A stretch of DNA of 64,000 bases from CAYSBE01 sp046309355 (GTDB taxonomy: Bacteria > Bacteroidota > Bacteroidia > UKL13-3), in the NCBI GenBank assembly GCA_046309355.1, contig JBKCPL010000069.1, positions 22,181 to 86,180 of the forward strand. Direction: 5' to 3'. This document shows, in pieces, positions 57,701-64,000 of this stretch. The stretch's first letter is position 1. Each line of letters opens with the position of its first letter. The notes beneath the pieces were generated by a model. That model did not search any database. It was given only the letters and a program-made list of their open reading frames with translations, and was not told the DNA's origin. The position numbers and the translations under genes were made by a program.

Positions 57701-60700
57701 TACGGGCAGTAATCAGTTTAACTTTATAGGTGGCAACGTATATTCAATAAAAGTATATACAGAGTTACCTAATGGCAATCCGGATACATATACGCTAAAC
57801 GATACACTATCGTCCGGAACATTATGTACAGCTGTATCTGGCTCTTATACTATTAATCCGACAGGTACCGGATCAACGAACTACACCAGTTTTGATGCTG
57901 CAATTTCAGCGCTGCAATGTTCGGGTGTAAGTGGTCCTGTTACCTTTAACGTGGCACCCGGAACCTACACCACACAACTTGTGATACCGGCTATAGCCGG
58001 AACATCTGTAACCAATACCATTACATTTAATGGCGCGGGAATAAGCACTACAACCGTAACCTTTTCTGCCACAGCGGCTGCTTCTTCACATACTATACGA
58101 CTACAAAATGCAGCCTTTGTGAATTTGCAAAACATGACTATATCCGGAAATGGAGCTAACAATGCATGGCCACTTCACATTATGAATTCCTCAAATGTGA
58201 AAGTAAGAAGGTGTCGTATTGAAATTACCGGAAATGGAGCAGCAGGTACCAGCACTGTTTTTGTGCCGGTTATGGTTAACGGATCATCCACGTCTGCCTT
58301 TACACAATCTGTTACAGATAGTATAGAGATAGATTCGTGTACAATTAACGGAGGATTTGCAAGTGTATGGATTTACAACAGCAATGGCGCTAATAATAAA
58401 GTTAGATGGAATACGCTTAACAATCCATTTTACTATGGTGTATATGCATACAATAGTACAGAACTCAAGATTATTGGTAACACCATAAATATGCTACCAA
58501 CCGGAAGCATAAATAGTACGGCTGTGTATTTACAAAGTTGTTATGCATCATCAGGTCAGATTCATGAAATATCAGGCAATACCATGTTTGATATGGGTCA
58601 GTACGGTATATATGCCGGTTTTTCGAATGGAAGTTTTAGTTCACCATCGCGTATAGCCAATAACATGATTACCGGTTTCCGTAATACAAGTACGCATTAC
58701 GGTATTTATGCTGAATACTGCGGAACCTGGGGAATTTGGTTCAACTCCGTTTTATCGGATACGATTACGTCTAATGCGAATGGAGCCATTCACCTCACCA
58801 ACTCTAGTCAGATGGATGTAAGGAATAACAGTCTGGCTGTAAGTTCTGCCAGTTCTGCACAGCTTCCTTTTTATGCAGCAACTACAGGAAATGTTAACTT
58901 TCTTAACTACAACAATTATTACAAACCGGGCACTAGCAATCCGCTTATTTTTGTAGGTATACCATACAACAGAAATAATTTTGTAGGAGGTGGCGGATTT
59001 AACCTGAATTCAATAAGCCGTGATCCCTTTTATTTAACAAGAAGAGATCTGCACATTAATAATACATGCAATAACGGGATACAAATAACAGCTGTAACAA
59101 CCGATATTGACGGACAAACAAGGCTGAATCCACCCGATATAGGTGCAGATGAATTAACCGGAGGGGTAGCCGATAATGCAGGTGTTACTACACTTGTTTC
59201 TCCCACCACTCCGCTTGCAGCAGGCTTACAAGATATAGCAGTAATAGTTGCCAATTTAGGCAATACCATTATTGCAGGTGTCAATGTAAGTTACTCTGTG
59301 AATAATGCCTCACCAGTAAGTATCTACATTCCCGATACCATTCTTCCTTGCGATACCCAGTTGGTCGTTTTCACAGGAGTCAATCAGTTTAATTTTGTTT
59401 CAGGCAATGCATATACAATTAAATGCTATACCTCATCGCCCAACGGATTACCTGATAACAATACGTTGGATGATACCTTAACAGTAGGACCATTATGTCC
59501 GGCAATGAGTGGTGCTTATACGATTGACCCTACAGGAACCGGTACTACTAACTTTACCACTATTGGTGCTGCAGTCTCATCACTTCAGTGTGCCGGCATA
59601 ACCGATGATGTGTATTTTACTATTGCCAATGGTACATATACTGAACAGATTAATTTAGGTACTGTAACCGGTACAAATGATACTACACGTATATGGTTCA
59701 CCGGAGCATCACGCAGTGGCACTATTCTAGCATTTAATCCGACATCTGCTAATGCGGCTCACACGTTGCGTATTAATAATTCCCCTTATGTATCATTCAC
59801 CAATATGACTATACAAAATGGGGGCATCTCGGCAGGCGTTCCGGTTCATATTATGGGCTCGTCTCATGAAGCAAAAATTAAAAACTGTACAATACGAATT
59901 ACAGGCAGCGGAGCAGGTTCATCCAATTCTGGATACATAGGCATACTCATAAATGGAGGTACAGATGTAACCAATCCATTCGCCAGTACAGCTACTAGCT
60001 TTATTAATAATGTAGAAATCGATAGCAATACCATAGTAGCAGGATATTATTCAATCGCGATTAATGGCCGAACAAATACACCGTACACAAATAATATCCG
60101 CATCCGAAGAAATGCTATTGATAGTGCGTTCTATTATGGTGTATATGCCAATTATGTTGACGGATTCAAATTCCTCAATAATAATTTGAATATGCGTATA
60201 AACGGAAGTCCAAACAGCCAAGGCTTGTACCTCAACAATATGTATACTACCGGAGTCAATTTCCACGAAATTTCAAATAACCGAATTCATGGTTCGGGAC
60301 AGTACGGCATTTATACATGGTTTTGCAGCAATACCTCATCGTTTAGGGGCAAAATGATTAACAATATGGTGGGAGGTAGTTTCAGGACAAGTAGTGCAAG
60401 TGCTGTATACTGGAATTATTCTGATTTCTGGGATATATGGAACAATACCTTCCTTACCGACTTTGCAACATCATCCGTACAAAGCGCGGTTATGTACGTT
60501 AATGGATTTAGCAGTCAGAATAACCTGAACATTAGAAACAACGTATTCTACTATGCATCTACGGGTGGCATCGGTATACCATTTTATATGAGCGGTCCTA
60601 CCTCGTTTAACGCATTCAACTTTAATAATTTTTATAAACCGGGAACAGCACCCGTAAATCTTATCTTCCTGAACGGAACAACGTATACAACATCCAATTT

Positions 60701-63700
60701 TGTAGGTGGAGGAGGATTCAACCTGAATTCGGTTTCATCAGCCAACTCGTATGTGGGAGTTCGCGATTTTCATCTGTTAACTTCAGGCGATAAGGGCACT
60801 ACTATTTCCCAGGTAACTACAGATATTGACGGAGAAGCAAGATTATCACCTCCTGATTTGGGCGCAGATGAATATTACAGCTCAGTTGATATAGGAGTGG
60901 TGAGTATTGATACGCCATTAACAAGTACTTTCTGTAGCGGCTCACGCAATGTTGCAGTTAAACTCAGAAATTACGGTAATCAAAGTGTTGTATCCGCAAA
61001 TATCCATGTTTTGGTTGATGGCGTAATGCAACTAACCACCTCATGGTCGGGTACTTTAGGAATAGGTGCTACCAGTGGCTCCATTCATTTAGGACAAGTT
61101 ACCTTTAATTCAGGAAACCCGGTTGTAACCGTTTACACTTCTGCACCAAATGGTGGAGTAGATATAAATCCGGCCAACGATAGTGCATCACGTTCCTATA
61201 CGGTTACTCAAAGTGTGGTTCCGACTTTATCTATAACTGCATCCAATACTGTTATTTGCAGTGGTACAAGTGTTACTTTAAGGGCCATGTATACCAATGG
61301 GGGAACATCACCTCTTTTACAATGGAGAAGAAACGGTATATCATTTGGCAATACAGACAGCATTGTTACCAGCTCATTACTTAATAACGATTCAATAATT
61401 TGTATTCTTTCCTCATCGGCAACATGTGCAATACCTGCTACATTAAACTCGAATTCAATCGTGATGAATGTGAATACAACACAGCCCGCAGCAGTTACTA
61501 TTGCAGCCAGTGCAACCAGTATATGTACCGGTCAGTCAATAACGTTTACTGCTACACCCGTTAATGGCGGAACACAACCTTCTTATCAGTGGAAGCGGAA
61601 TGGGATAAATGTGGGTACAGATACGTCTATTTATCAATCTAATGCACTCAACAATGGAGATAGTATTACAGTTGTCATGACATCTAATCTAGGCTGCGCC
61701 AGTCCGGCTACGGATACTTCAAACTTTATTAAGGTGAGTGTAAATCAAGTGACCCCATCTGTAAGTATCGTAGCCGCAGCAACTTCAATTTGTTCCGGTG
61801 TGGTAGATACCTTTACAGCTACTCCTGTTAACGGTGGAGTTTCACCAACGTACCAATGGAAACGAAATGGAATAAACGTGGGCGTCAACAGCAATCTGTA
61901 TATAACATCTGCACTTGCAAATAATGATACCATAGAGGTATTCATGACATCTAATGCTGCATGTGCTCAGCCGGCATTGGTTAGTTCAAATAAAATAGGT
62001 GTTAGTGTTACTCCAACAGTTACACCAACCATATCGGTAACACCAAGTTCAAACGGAATCTGCAGCGGAACTTCGGTAAGCTTTACAACTGCTATCACCA
62101 ACGGTGGAGCTACACCTTCTTATCAATGGAAGAAGAATGGTATTAATGTGGGCACGGATAGTTCCGGATATGTAGACAATGCATTGGCTGATGATGATAG
62201 CATATATGTAATTCTCACTTCAGATGCTGTTTGTGCATCACCACAAACGGTTACTTCAAATAAAGTGCGGATGTTGGTTACACCTACCATCACTCCGGAT
62301 GTAACCATTGCATCAACTTCTGCATCCATATGCAGCGGTACGACAGTTCAATTTAGTGCTACCCCGGTTAATGGAGGGTCGAGTCCGTCTTATCAGTGGA
62401 GCATAAACGGAACCTTAGCAGGCACTGATAGCTCAGGTTTTACAACAGCAAGTTTAGCAAACGGAGATACCATACGCGTGATTATGCATGCAAACTCGGC
62501 TTGCCGCACCAAAAACAGTGATACATCTAATTCGATAATTATGCAGGTTACACCTACAGTAACACCTGTAGTAAGTGTATCCGCATCTCAATCTGTTATT
62601 TGTGCCGGTACTGCTGTACGATTTACTGCTGCCATTTTAAATGGGGGTACAGCACCCGTGTATCAATGGAAGCGCAACGGACTAAATGTTGGGTTGGATA
62701 GCTCCGGATATACTACTTCGGTAATTAATGCAAACGATACATTTTATGCAGTGCTTACTTCTAATGCTGTGTGCGCTACTTCATCCAGCGTTATATCGAA
62801 TAAAATAGTGATGCAGGTAAACCCAATCATGCCGGTATCGGTAAGTGTTACCTCAACAGGTAACGCCATTTGTCAGGGCACACCGGTTACCTTCAGTGCA
62901 GCCGCTACCAATGGAGGAAGCTCGCCCTCATATCAATGGCTGATAAATGGATTAAATGCCGGAACAGACAGTTCGTCATTCACCACAGCTTTGCTAAATA
63001 ATGGCGATTCGGTACAGGTCATTCTTCGTTCAAGCATGAGTTGTCCGTCAACCGGTTCAGTTACTTCTACCGCTTCTGTTATTTCGGTTACGCCTCGCGT
63101 TACGCCTGACATTACTATTCAGGCATCTGCATCGGTAATTTGTAGCGGAAATCCGGTAACATTTACAGCCGTAGCTGTTAATGGTGGTACAATACCTGTG
63201 TATACCTGGTTTAAAAATGGAGTTCAGGTGGGAACAGATAGTTCAGGATACACAACAGCTGTTAACGCAGGTGAAGCAGTTATCTGTGTACTTACTTCGA
63301 ATGTGCAATGTGCAAGCAAAACAAGCGATACATCCAACAGTTCTAGTGTAACTGTTAAACCGTTGCCGGTTAAACCTACGATAACAAGAAGTAATGATAC
63401 ATTAACGGCTTCTTCTGTAGGTACAACCTACCAGTGGTTTAAAGATGGTTCAGCAATTTCCGGTGCGGTTGCTCGTACCTACAAATTCACACAAAATGGA
63501 AATTATGCAGTATCGGTTGACAGCAACGCATGTCAGAATTTATCCAATCCTTTCCTGGTAAATAATGTTGGAATGAATGACCTTAACGATATTGGAAGCA
63601 TACGTATTTATCCTAACCCGGCTTCAGATGCAATATCAGTAGATGTACAATTTACCACAACAGAAACAACCTTACTTCAAGTTATCGATATGTTTGGTAA

Positions 63701-63848
63701 AGTCGTATATCAGTTAGACAAAGGGCAGACTGATCAACTGATGGGTGAGGCACTAACCATACAGCCACTTGCTGATGGAGTTTATTTTATACATATCGTT
63801 CACGGAAATTCAACGGTGTCCAAGAAGTTTATAAAAGCAACGAGGTAG
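45759..63848 (+). CDS. Giant T9SS-exported modular beta-helix protein (6029 residues)
   Basis: One uninterrupted frame occupies 28% of the window. Residues 1-28 are a signal peptide (TILLFILLLTMLPGRIFA). Nine modules of 557-588 residues start at residues 30, 618, 1193, 1764, 2329, 2895, 3457, 4026 and 4583. Each opens with a motif like LNGTYTINPTGSG.ANFTSF and GVSGPVVF.V, continues as right-handed parallel beta-helix repeats (N.I.IRNN, YGIY), and closes with DIDG..R..PPDIGADE. A CARDB-like beta-sandwich of about 110 residues (DIGV to NDT) links modules. Eight Ig-like repeats (about 5155-5869), one partial repeat and a T9SS type A sorting domain (5945-6029, YPNPASDAISVDVQF) follow. It is probably a secreted or surface-attached adhesin or polysaccharide-binding protein; no catalytic residues were identified. 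Confidence 0.9.
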   Translation: MKNFATTHKATILLFILLLTMLPGRIFAALNGIYTIDSSLAASSTNYRDFLSAVSDMRLGTRSDGGTPNGAGVTGPVLFQVAAGTWTGQLDITGITGVSATNQITFDGGAGNAATRIVQFSATSLASAFTIRVNNQQFITLRNLTISGTGSSFAWPLHIFNNSANVKVKNCIIQFSSAFSSHTSSNFCAVVVNNSTSGPTSSGSAAINIEIDSNRIAGGHGVYITGTGSNTGISFRKNQVDSSNLYGIYIQSLGQFSITDNEFNLFSAGNLSSSGIYITSSTPTTGNFHLISRNKIIQAALYGIYITGTTGQSSPRCQLINNAIGGGFRNTNNPYGIYLSSYSWDIFNNSVNLDIVTTGTQAAAFYFTNCCTTGSTLLDIRNNIFAVTAPGSSAYTFYYPSISSFQYVVINTASLNYNTYFKAGIQPTQPTLYYGGSILTPANLIGNGGYNTNSSVSDPGFSGRFNLRPVSPCNNGVAISGITTDIIGAVRNTPPDIGAYEVTPMNNDIGVERIISPAQPFAAGSQNITVLLRNYGSNTVTTANVSYTVNGSAAVTLPFSGSIPPCSTATFTFSGGSQFTFLPNTPYQIKVYTDSPNGNPDTLAINDTASIPLIFTGLTGSYTIDQSQPASATNFTSFTSAAQALNNGGVSGPVFFTIMGSVPYVEQIKLVSVQGTSSVNTITFDGGAGNASNRIITFAATSQAESHTIRIENTPWVNIRNMTIRGTGVSFAWPMHIIGNSSSNIKIKNCIINFTGGNGTTGTNDNYTALVLNNSNTSLYSSSTASNIEVDSNLIEGGNSGMFLYTQNSNNITMNNNQINNANQYGIYFYYVTAFRCNYNTINMRPSGTSSSMGIYANFPANSGTYAKEMIGNVITDAGQYGINLYYLQGTSSQRVRVVNNIIAGNFRNPDPSGIYINQSCTNIDVWFNSVNLDNAATATQSGALKIISNCSGLDIRNNNLAVTNAASSAFTLFCDNQSSFSQLDYNNYFKAGSPLRLIGIGAAIYSTGTMRGALGFNTNSVTINPSYVSPKNLKTNLTCNHGIAIPGISVDFEGHTRNNPPDIGADENTTASTLDLSLQQILSPQIPMPIGTQNIRVVVRNNGTLPVTSADVNYSINGGTLQTINWTGSLAPCDSVSVEFNATSGPGSTDQRFTFMPGVSYTIRAFVANPNSSPDLLTANDTLIMGPLCAALSGNYTIDSSVTVPTATTFTSVTAAANALSCGGITGPVYFDVLQGTYAGQVDIANVSGASATNTIEFNGGSGNASTRIVTFGSTASNSLHTLRINNTSFVTLRNLTIRATGSSFGWPLHLLNNTSNVRIKNCTIEFTGNGLNGTSDNYVGIVMNNWSSSPSPTSSSSPSVNVEIDSNYVRGGNTSVYLIGNGNNTNVWFRNNTLDSANTNGLYAQNLIAARINDNTVNMRNVATTASYGFFLSSISGSATQLPEINRNKIINAGQYGIYITNSSANTANRGQIINNSIGGGFRNSTPYGIFLSSSSNWNMWFNSVNIDNSAIGTGGALFIQTSSILNDVRNNNLAITHPSAGVNMLPLRAASGCTFTSLNFNNYFRPATTNQLIQVNGIGYDTLNYNTTIAGGLNSLRSNPQYLGVRNLNITTGANNGVFIPSVPTDISNAIRNNPPDIGAYETASGLALDLGIVSLNSPDTFLSSGLRDVNVLVRNFGSTTITSFTLRHTVNGSSMQDSLISGLSLGVNDTLRINMSGTRRVNLLSGILNTFKVYIHLPNGITDDNTMNDSIVIGPKFSALNGNYTINPSGSGPANFTTFRSAVNALTLSGVSGPVVFTVSPAIYNEQVNIGAIAGTSAINTVTFSGTNTATCILDTAANTSSNYHTVRLNNARFVTLRQLTIRSSGISFGVALQISGNSNFSKVKNCVIEISGVGANSTSSNFVAVLMSNATSISSLSTSGQQITGFELDSNTIQNGYYGIYMYGSTSTPYPFDNVIRSNQILNTYYYGVYTAYFESLNFSNNTVNMRTPGTSNAFGFYMQSSQNTLDRIHRINANKFYNSGNYGIYITSSGSGTTGRNQLNNNMVAGGFRTSNAYGIFLSSATNFDVLHNSVNIDVSTNNSQYAALFVSSGNNLDIRNNVFAHTGPTGSLGIPAYISNLPGGLFRFDYNNYFKTSTSTSALLFMSGTTYTNSNFKGAMGYNQNSVNANPQFVSSTDLHTGNGCINGFNTGLVNTDIDGDIRSNPPDMGCDEYVGQNNDIGVVSIAPFGVGTQNVRVVIRNFGSNTVTSALVAYSVNGGLAKVVTYTGTLAPCDTATILFSGANQFTFNFGVSYTVTAYTSAPNGLTDPRQSNDTTILGPTCVFLNGIYTINPTGSGASNFTTLSDAVSALNCGGVSGPVQFNIAPGIYNEQVILNAVAGSSAVNTITFNGDSAANRIVTFAPTFNTAAHTIRLNGASNIIIRRLTIQTSGANFGNALHLFGNVNNISVKQCILQVTGNGALSSNQAYMPVLINNNTDIYNPTSSGSLANNIEIDSNSIRSGYYGILQNGTFNNPYSFNMNFRSNQIDSSFYYGIYTLYNDKMNIENNTIRMRISGSANSVGIGSQVSICSGVNIVTITGNTIFNAGQNGMNLNQVYNGNIQYRSLVANNMIGGGFRSSTATGVVFANQNYIDFWHNTINLNTATTSQQNAAMFIQSSNGIDIRNNIFAYTSTSGSGVPLNITTTNAISALNFNNYLNTASSTLLTIGTTNYTRNTYQGGGGYNTNSRNENPGFVSANDLHITSGCLNGTPISSVLTDIDGQTRSTPPDMGADEFTGSITNDIGISMLQSPAMPFSAGLQDIRVVVSNFGTNSVTAATIKYRVNGGTPVTATYSGALSPCDTAGILYTGINQVNFVLGTTYVLQVWTEQPNGLSDNNRLNDTLTITLCPALNGSYTINQTGSGSTNFISFAAAAAALNCGGVNGPVVFTVAPGVYNEQFTLNGINGLSATNTLTINGVNASTRTLTFNPTLNTMGHTVRIQNSPFVNIRNLTILSSGSSFGVPVHILGSSSNTSVKNCVISFTGNAVSSNSSAYSGVLINNNVDVTNPTGNGALGSNIEIDSNTIRFGFYGICIVGQTNTPYLNTIFVRTNTIDSAFSAGIYTYYTEAFKLFNNTVRMRVSGNTNSYGMSLNFGFSSSSSLFHEVIGNSIFNAGQYGIYNYYNTNPSTARGRFFNNVIGGGFRAINASGVYWQYADYWDVYHNSILLDANTSNPQNAALFLDHFTTFNLDIRNNHFVYAGTGGNGLPFYTNSSITSLNYNNYFNQSGINLLFRTGTSYTPSTYQTVAGGGLNSSNFNPAFVSNTNLRNGGCIKGLTLPSVTTDIEGTTRNSPPDIGAYEARANDAGVTAVLNPVPPVIPGLQNITVQVKNYGANIINTLTVTYSVNGSTPVSQTLTALNLQPCSTSNVVFTGTQQFNFTAGSSTIVAYTSLPNGLTDVNRRNDTLNINLCGPLNGTYTINPTGSGPANFTSFNAAIAAMQCAGVTGPVVFNVAAATYFEQVDIPAISGASSTNTITFEGGNGNAATRILTFAASTSNARYTLRFNNCQFITVRNITIQTTGNSLGWGVHYFGNAHNNRIAACRIDISGPNAPTSTSNSFIGIVGSNSATSENSTVQINNAVIDSSSISNGYYSIIFRGSSSMVSSGLTIRNNNLSGSYFYGIYNEYHDSVLMQNNTITGRIVAPLNTNGYGIYLANMNSSSGRIIDISGNTIYDISAYGISIISCSNSGARNKLWNNMLGGGFNSPNATGISFSSSNNWDIFHNTVNLDFPTSNQSYSALYIAFGNNLSTKNNILVYTASSGTGLPYYGVVSSSYAVSSAFNYNMFFKRGVSSASALIYHGSTFTPLNFIGGNGSNLNSLFNSPVFFGAKNLRIYDGCYNGDSLGVTTDIDGNIRASFADMGADEVPTGTDDIGVKALINPALPLSPGLQDISVIIKNYGTNTVTGGTVKYSVNNGTPVSLTFTDTLTACDTALVTFTGSNQFNFIGGNVYSIKVYTELPNGNPDTYTLNDTLSSGTLCTAVSGSYTINPTGTGSTNYTSFDAAISALQCSGVSGPVTFNVAPGTYTTQLVIPAIAGTSVTNTITFNGAGISTTTVTFSATAAASSHTIRLQNAAFVNLQNMTISGNGANNAWPLHIMNSSNVKVRRCRIEITGNGAAGTSTVFVPVMVNGSSTSAFTQSVTDSIEIDSCTINGGFASVWIYNSNGANNKVRWNTLNNPFYYGVYAYNSTELKIIGNTINMLPTGSINSTAVYLQSCYASSGQIHEISGNTMFDMGQYGIYAGFSNGSFSSPSRIANNMITGFRNTSTHYGIYAEYCGTWGIWFNSVLSDTITSNANGAIHLTNSSQMDVRNNSLAVSSASSAQLPFYAATTGNVNFLNYNNYYKPGTSNPLIFVGIPYNRNNFVGGGGFNLNSISRDPFYLTRRDLHINNTCNNGIQITAVTTDIDGQTRLNPPDIGADELTGGVADNAGVTTLVSPTTPLAAGLQDIAVIVANLGNTIIAGVNVSYSVNNASPVSIYIPDTILPCDTQLVVFTGVNQFNFVSGNAYTIKCYTSSPNGLPDNNTLDDTLTVGPLCPAMSGAYTIDPTGTGTTNFTTIGAAVSSLQCAGITDDVYFTIANGTYTEQINLGTVTGTNDTTRIWFTGASRSGTILAFNPTSANAAHTLRINNSPYVSFTNMTIQNGGISAGVPVHIMGSSHEAKIKNCTIRITGSGAGSSNSGYIGILINGGTDVTNPFASTATSFINNVEIDSNTIVAGYYSIAINGRTNTPYTNNIRIRRNAIDSAFYYGVYANYVDGFKFLNNNLNMRINGSPNSQGLYLNNMYTTGVNFHEISNNRIHGSGQYGIYTWFCSNTSSFRGKMINNMVGGSFRTSSASAVYWNYSDFWDIWNNTFLTDFATSSVQSAVMYVNGFSSQNNLNIRNNVFYYASTGGIGIPFYMSGPTSFNAFNFNNFYKPGTAPVNLIFLNGTTYTTSNFVGGGGFNLNSVSSANSYVGVRDFHLLTSGDKGTTISQVTTDIDGEARLSPPDLGADEYYSSVDIGVVSIDTPLTSTFCSGSRNVAVKLRNYGNQSVVSANIHVLVDGVMQLTTSWSGTLGIGATSGSIHLGQVTFNSGNPVVTVYTSAPNGGVDINPANDSASRSYTVTQSVVPTLSITASNTVICSGTSVTLRAMYTNGGTSPLLQWRRNGISFGNTDSIVTSSLLNNDSIICILSSSATCAIPATLNSNSIVMNVNTTQPAAVTIAASATSICTGQSITFTATPVNGGTQPSYQWKRNGINVGTDTSIYQSNALNNGDSITVVMTSNLGCASPATDTSNFIKVSVNQVTPSVSIVAAATSICSGVVDTFTATPVNGGVSPTYQWKRNGINVGVNSNLYITSALANNDTIEVFMTSNAACAQPALVSSNKIGVSVTPTVTPTISVTPSSNGICSGTSVSFTTAITNGGATPSYQWKKNGINVGTDSSGYVDNALADDDSIYVILTSDAVCASPQTVTSNKVRMLVTPTITPDVTIASTSASICSGTTVQFSATPVNGGSSPSYQWSINGTLAGTDSSGFTTASLANGDTIRVIMHANSACRTKNSDTSNSIIMQVTPTVTPVVSVSASQSVICAGTAVRFTAAILNGGTAPVYQWKRNGLNVGLDSSGYTTSVINANDTFYAVLTSNAVCATSSSVISNKIVMQVNPIMPVSVSVTSTGNAICQGTPVTFSAAATNGGSSPSYQWLINGLNAGTDSSSFTTALLNNGDSVQVILRSSMSCPSTGSVTSTASVISVTPRVTPDITIQASASVICSGNPVTFTAVAVNGGTIPVYTWFKNGVQVGTDSSGYTTAVNAGEAVICVLTSNVQCASKTSDTSNSSSVTVKPLPVKPTITRSNDTLTASSVGTTYQWFKDGSAISGAVARTYKFTQNGNYAVSVDSNACQNLSNPFLVNNVGMNDLNDIGSIRIYPNPASDAISVDVQFTTTETTLLQVIDMFGKVVYQLDKGQTDQLMGEALTIQPLADGVYFIHIVHGNSTVSKKFIKATR
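45846..60874 (+). repeat. Nine tandem ~1.7-kb beta-helix modules inside the giant gene
   Basis: Module starts are at 45846, 47610, 49335, 51048, 52743, 54441, 56127, 57834 and 59505, recognised by the L-N/S-G-x-Y-T-I motif. Period falls from 1764 to 1671 nt. Modules 1-3 open with TIDSS/TIDQS; modules 4-8 mostly share TINPTGSG, suggesting the later ones duplicated more recently. Copies are diverged at DNA level, so long exact repeats are not obvious. Confidence 0.9.
61221..63365 (+). repeat. Eight tandem ~270-bp Ig-like repeats
   Basis: Repeat starts at 61221, 61485, 61752, 62022, 62292, 62562, 62832 and 63102; a shortened ninth begins at 63366. Each encodes the pattern ICSG..V.F.A...NGG..P.YQWK.NG.NVGTDSSGY, an Ig-like fold with two cysteines, about 88-90 residues long. 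They act as a stalk between the beta-helix modules and the sorting domain. Confidence 0.9.
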
Positions 63849-63888
63849 CATCATTCGTTAACATACCGGTATGTGGTAGCCGGTTTTT

Positions 63889-63929
63889 CAGGTCATGAAA
63901 TGCACATGTATTTCATGACCTGTTTTTTT
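63889..63929 (+). terminator. Strong rho-independent terminator of the giant gene
   Basis: A perfect 13-bp stem (CAGGTCATGAAAT, 63889-63901, with its complement at 63910-63922) encloses the loop GCACATGT and is followed by seven T residues. It lies 40 nt after the stop codon. Confidence 0.95.
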
Positions 63930-64000
63930 AAATACACTCAGATACATTCCCGTACTTCAAATCTGTAACCAAAATTAAATTTTATATCAAGTACGGCATC

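Noticed and set aside
45846..63365. CRISPR array or satellite DNA in the giant gene
   Set aside because: The repeats are diverged coding modules of 1.7 kb and 270 bp in one open frame, not short identical repeats with unique spacers.

Overview
The window is a chromosomal segment of a Bacteroidota bacterium. Three things point there: two very large secreted proteins with C-terminal type IX secretion (T9SS) sorting domains, promoters of the Bacteroidota type (TAnnTTTG or TAnnTTCG just before start codons), and gene families typical of the phylum (DUF2795, DUF4286, a class II GGGP synthase, a MetH lacking its homocysteine domain, an M1 aminopeptidase). Genus cannot be fixed from this sequence; a free-living aerobic member of the Chitinophagia/Sphingobacteriia side of the phylum is plausible. 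I see no rRNA, tRNA, CRISPR array, prophage or intact mobile element.

Layout. 1-2246: small MORN-like secreted protein and an ABC exporter. 2247-3236: non-coding scar with purine-rich repeats, a remnant of an IS30-type transposase and a 20-bp direct repeat exactly 700 bp apart. 3237-8006: stress protein/cation antiporter/TrmB cluster, a DUF456 membrane protein divergent from a MenE-type ligase, and a DUF2795 protein. 8055-11029 (minus): ECF sigma factor, a probable anti-sigma factor and a secreted protein, plus a tetrapyrrole-methylase-type methyltransferase. 11190-17560: PpiD-like chaperone, alpha/beta hydrolase, geranylgeranyl-reductase-like flavoprotein, TPR protein and DUF4286 protein.

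17561-20877 is the phototrophy island. It holds an AT-rich leader with palindromes, a DTE-type proton-pumping rhodopsin and a strong terminator. Next, behind an operator-like palindrome, comes a single reading frame that joins a lycopene beta-cyclase to a Brp/Blh beta-carotene dioxygenase, so one polypeptide would carry the last two steps of retinal synthesis. The rhodopsin has glycine at the site where xanthorhodopsin has the glycine that makes room for a carotenoid antenna.

20896-45545 is mostly housekeeping: a T9SS beta-propeller protein, adenosylcobalamin-dependent ribonucleotide reductase, GGGP synthase, cobalamin methionine synthase, a cold-shock-domain protein, a TauE/BrkB/Aat cluster, ribosomal protein S20, an A-type Fe-S carrier, 3-hydroxyacyl-CoA dehydrogenase, a degenerate Rieske-like lipoprotein, exonuclease III, a small SET-domain protein, envelope proteins and an M1 aminopeptidase. 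45759-63848 is one giant gene of 6029 codons: nine tandem beta-helix modules of about 570 residues, eight Ig-like repeats of about 90 residues plus a partial ninth, and a T9SS sorting domain, closed by a strong terminator.

Two themes link separate loci. Isoprenoid use recurs (rhodopsin/retinal, a geranylgeranyl-reductase-like protein, GGGP synthase), and cobalamin dependence recurs (NrdJ, MetH). Several genes start 4-6 nt after a -7 promoter element, which predicts leaderless or nearly leaderless mRNAs.
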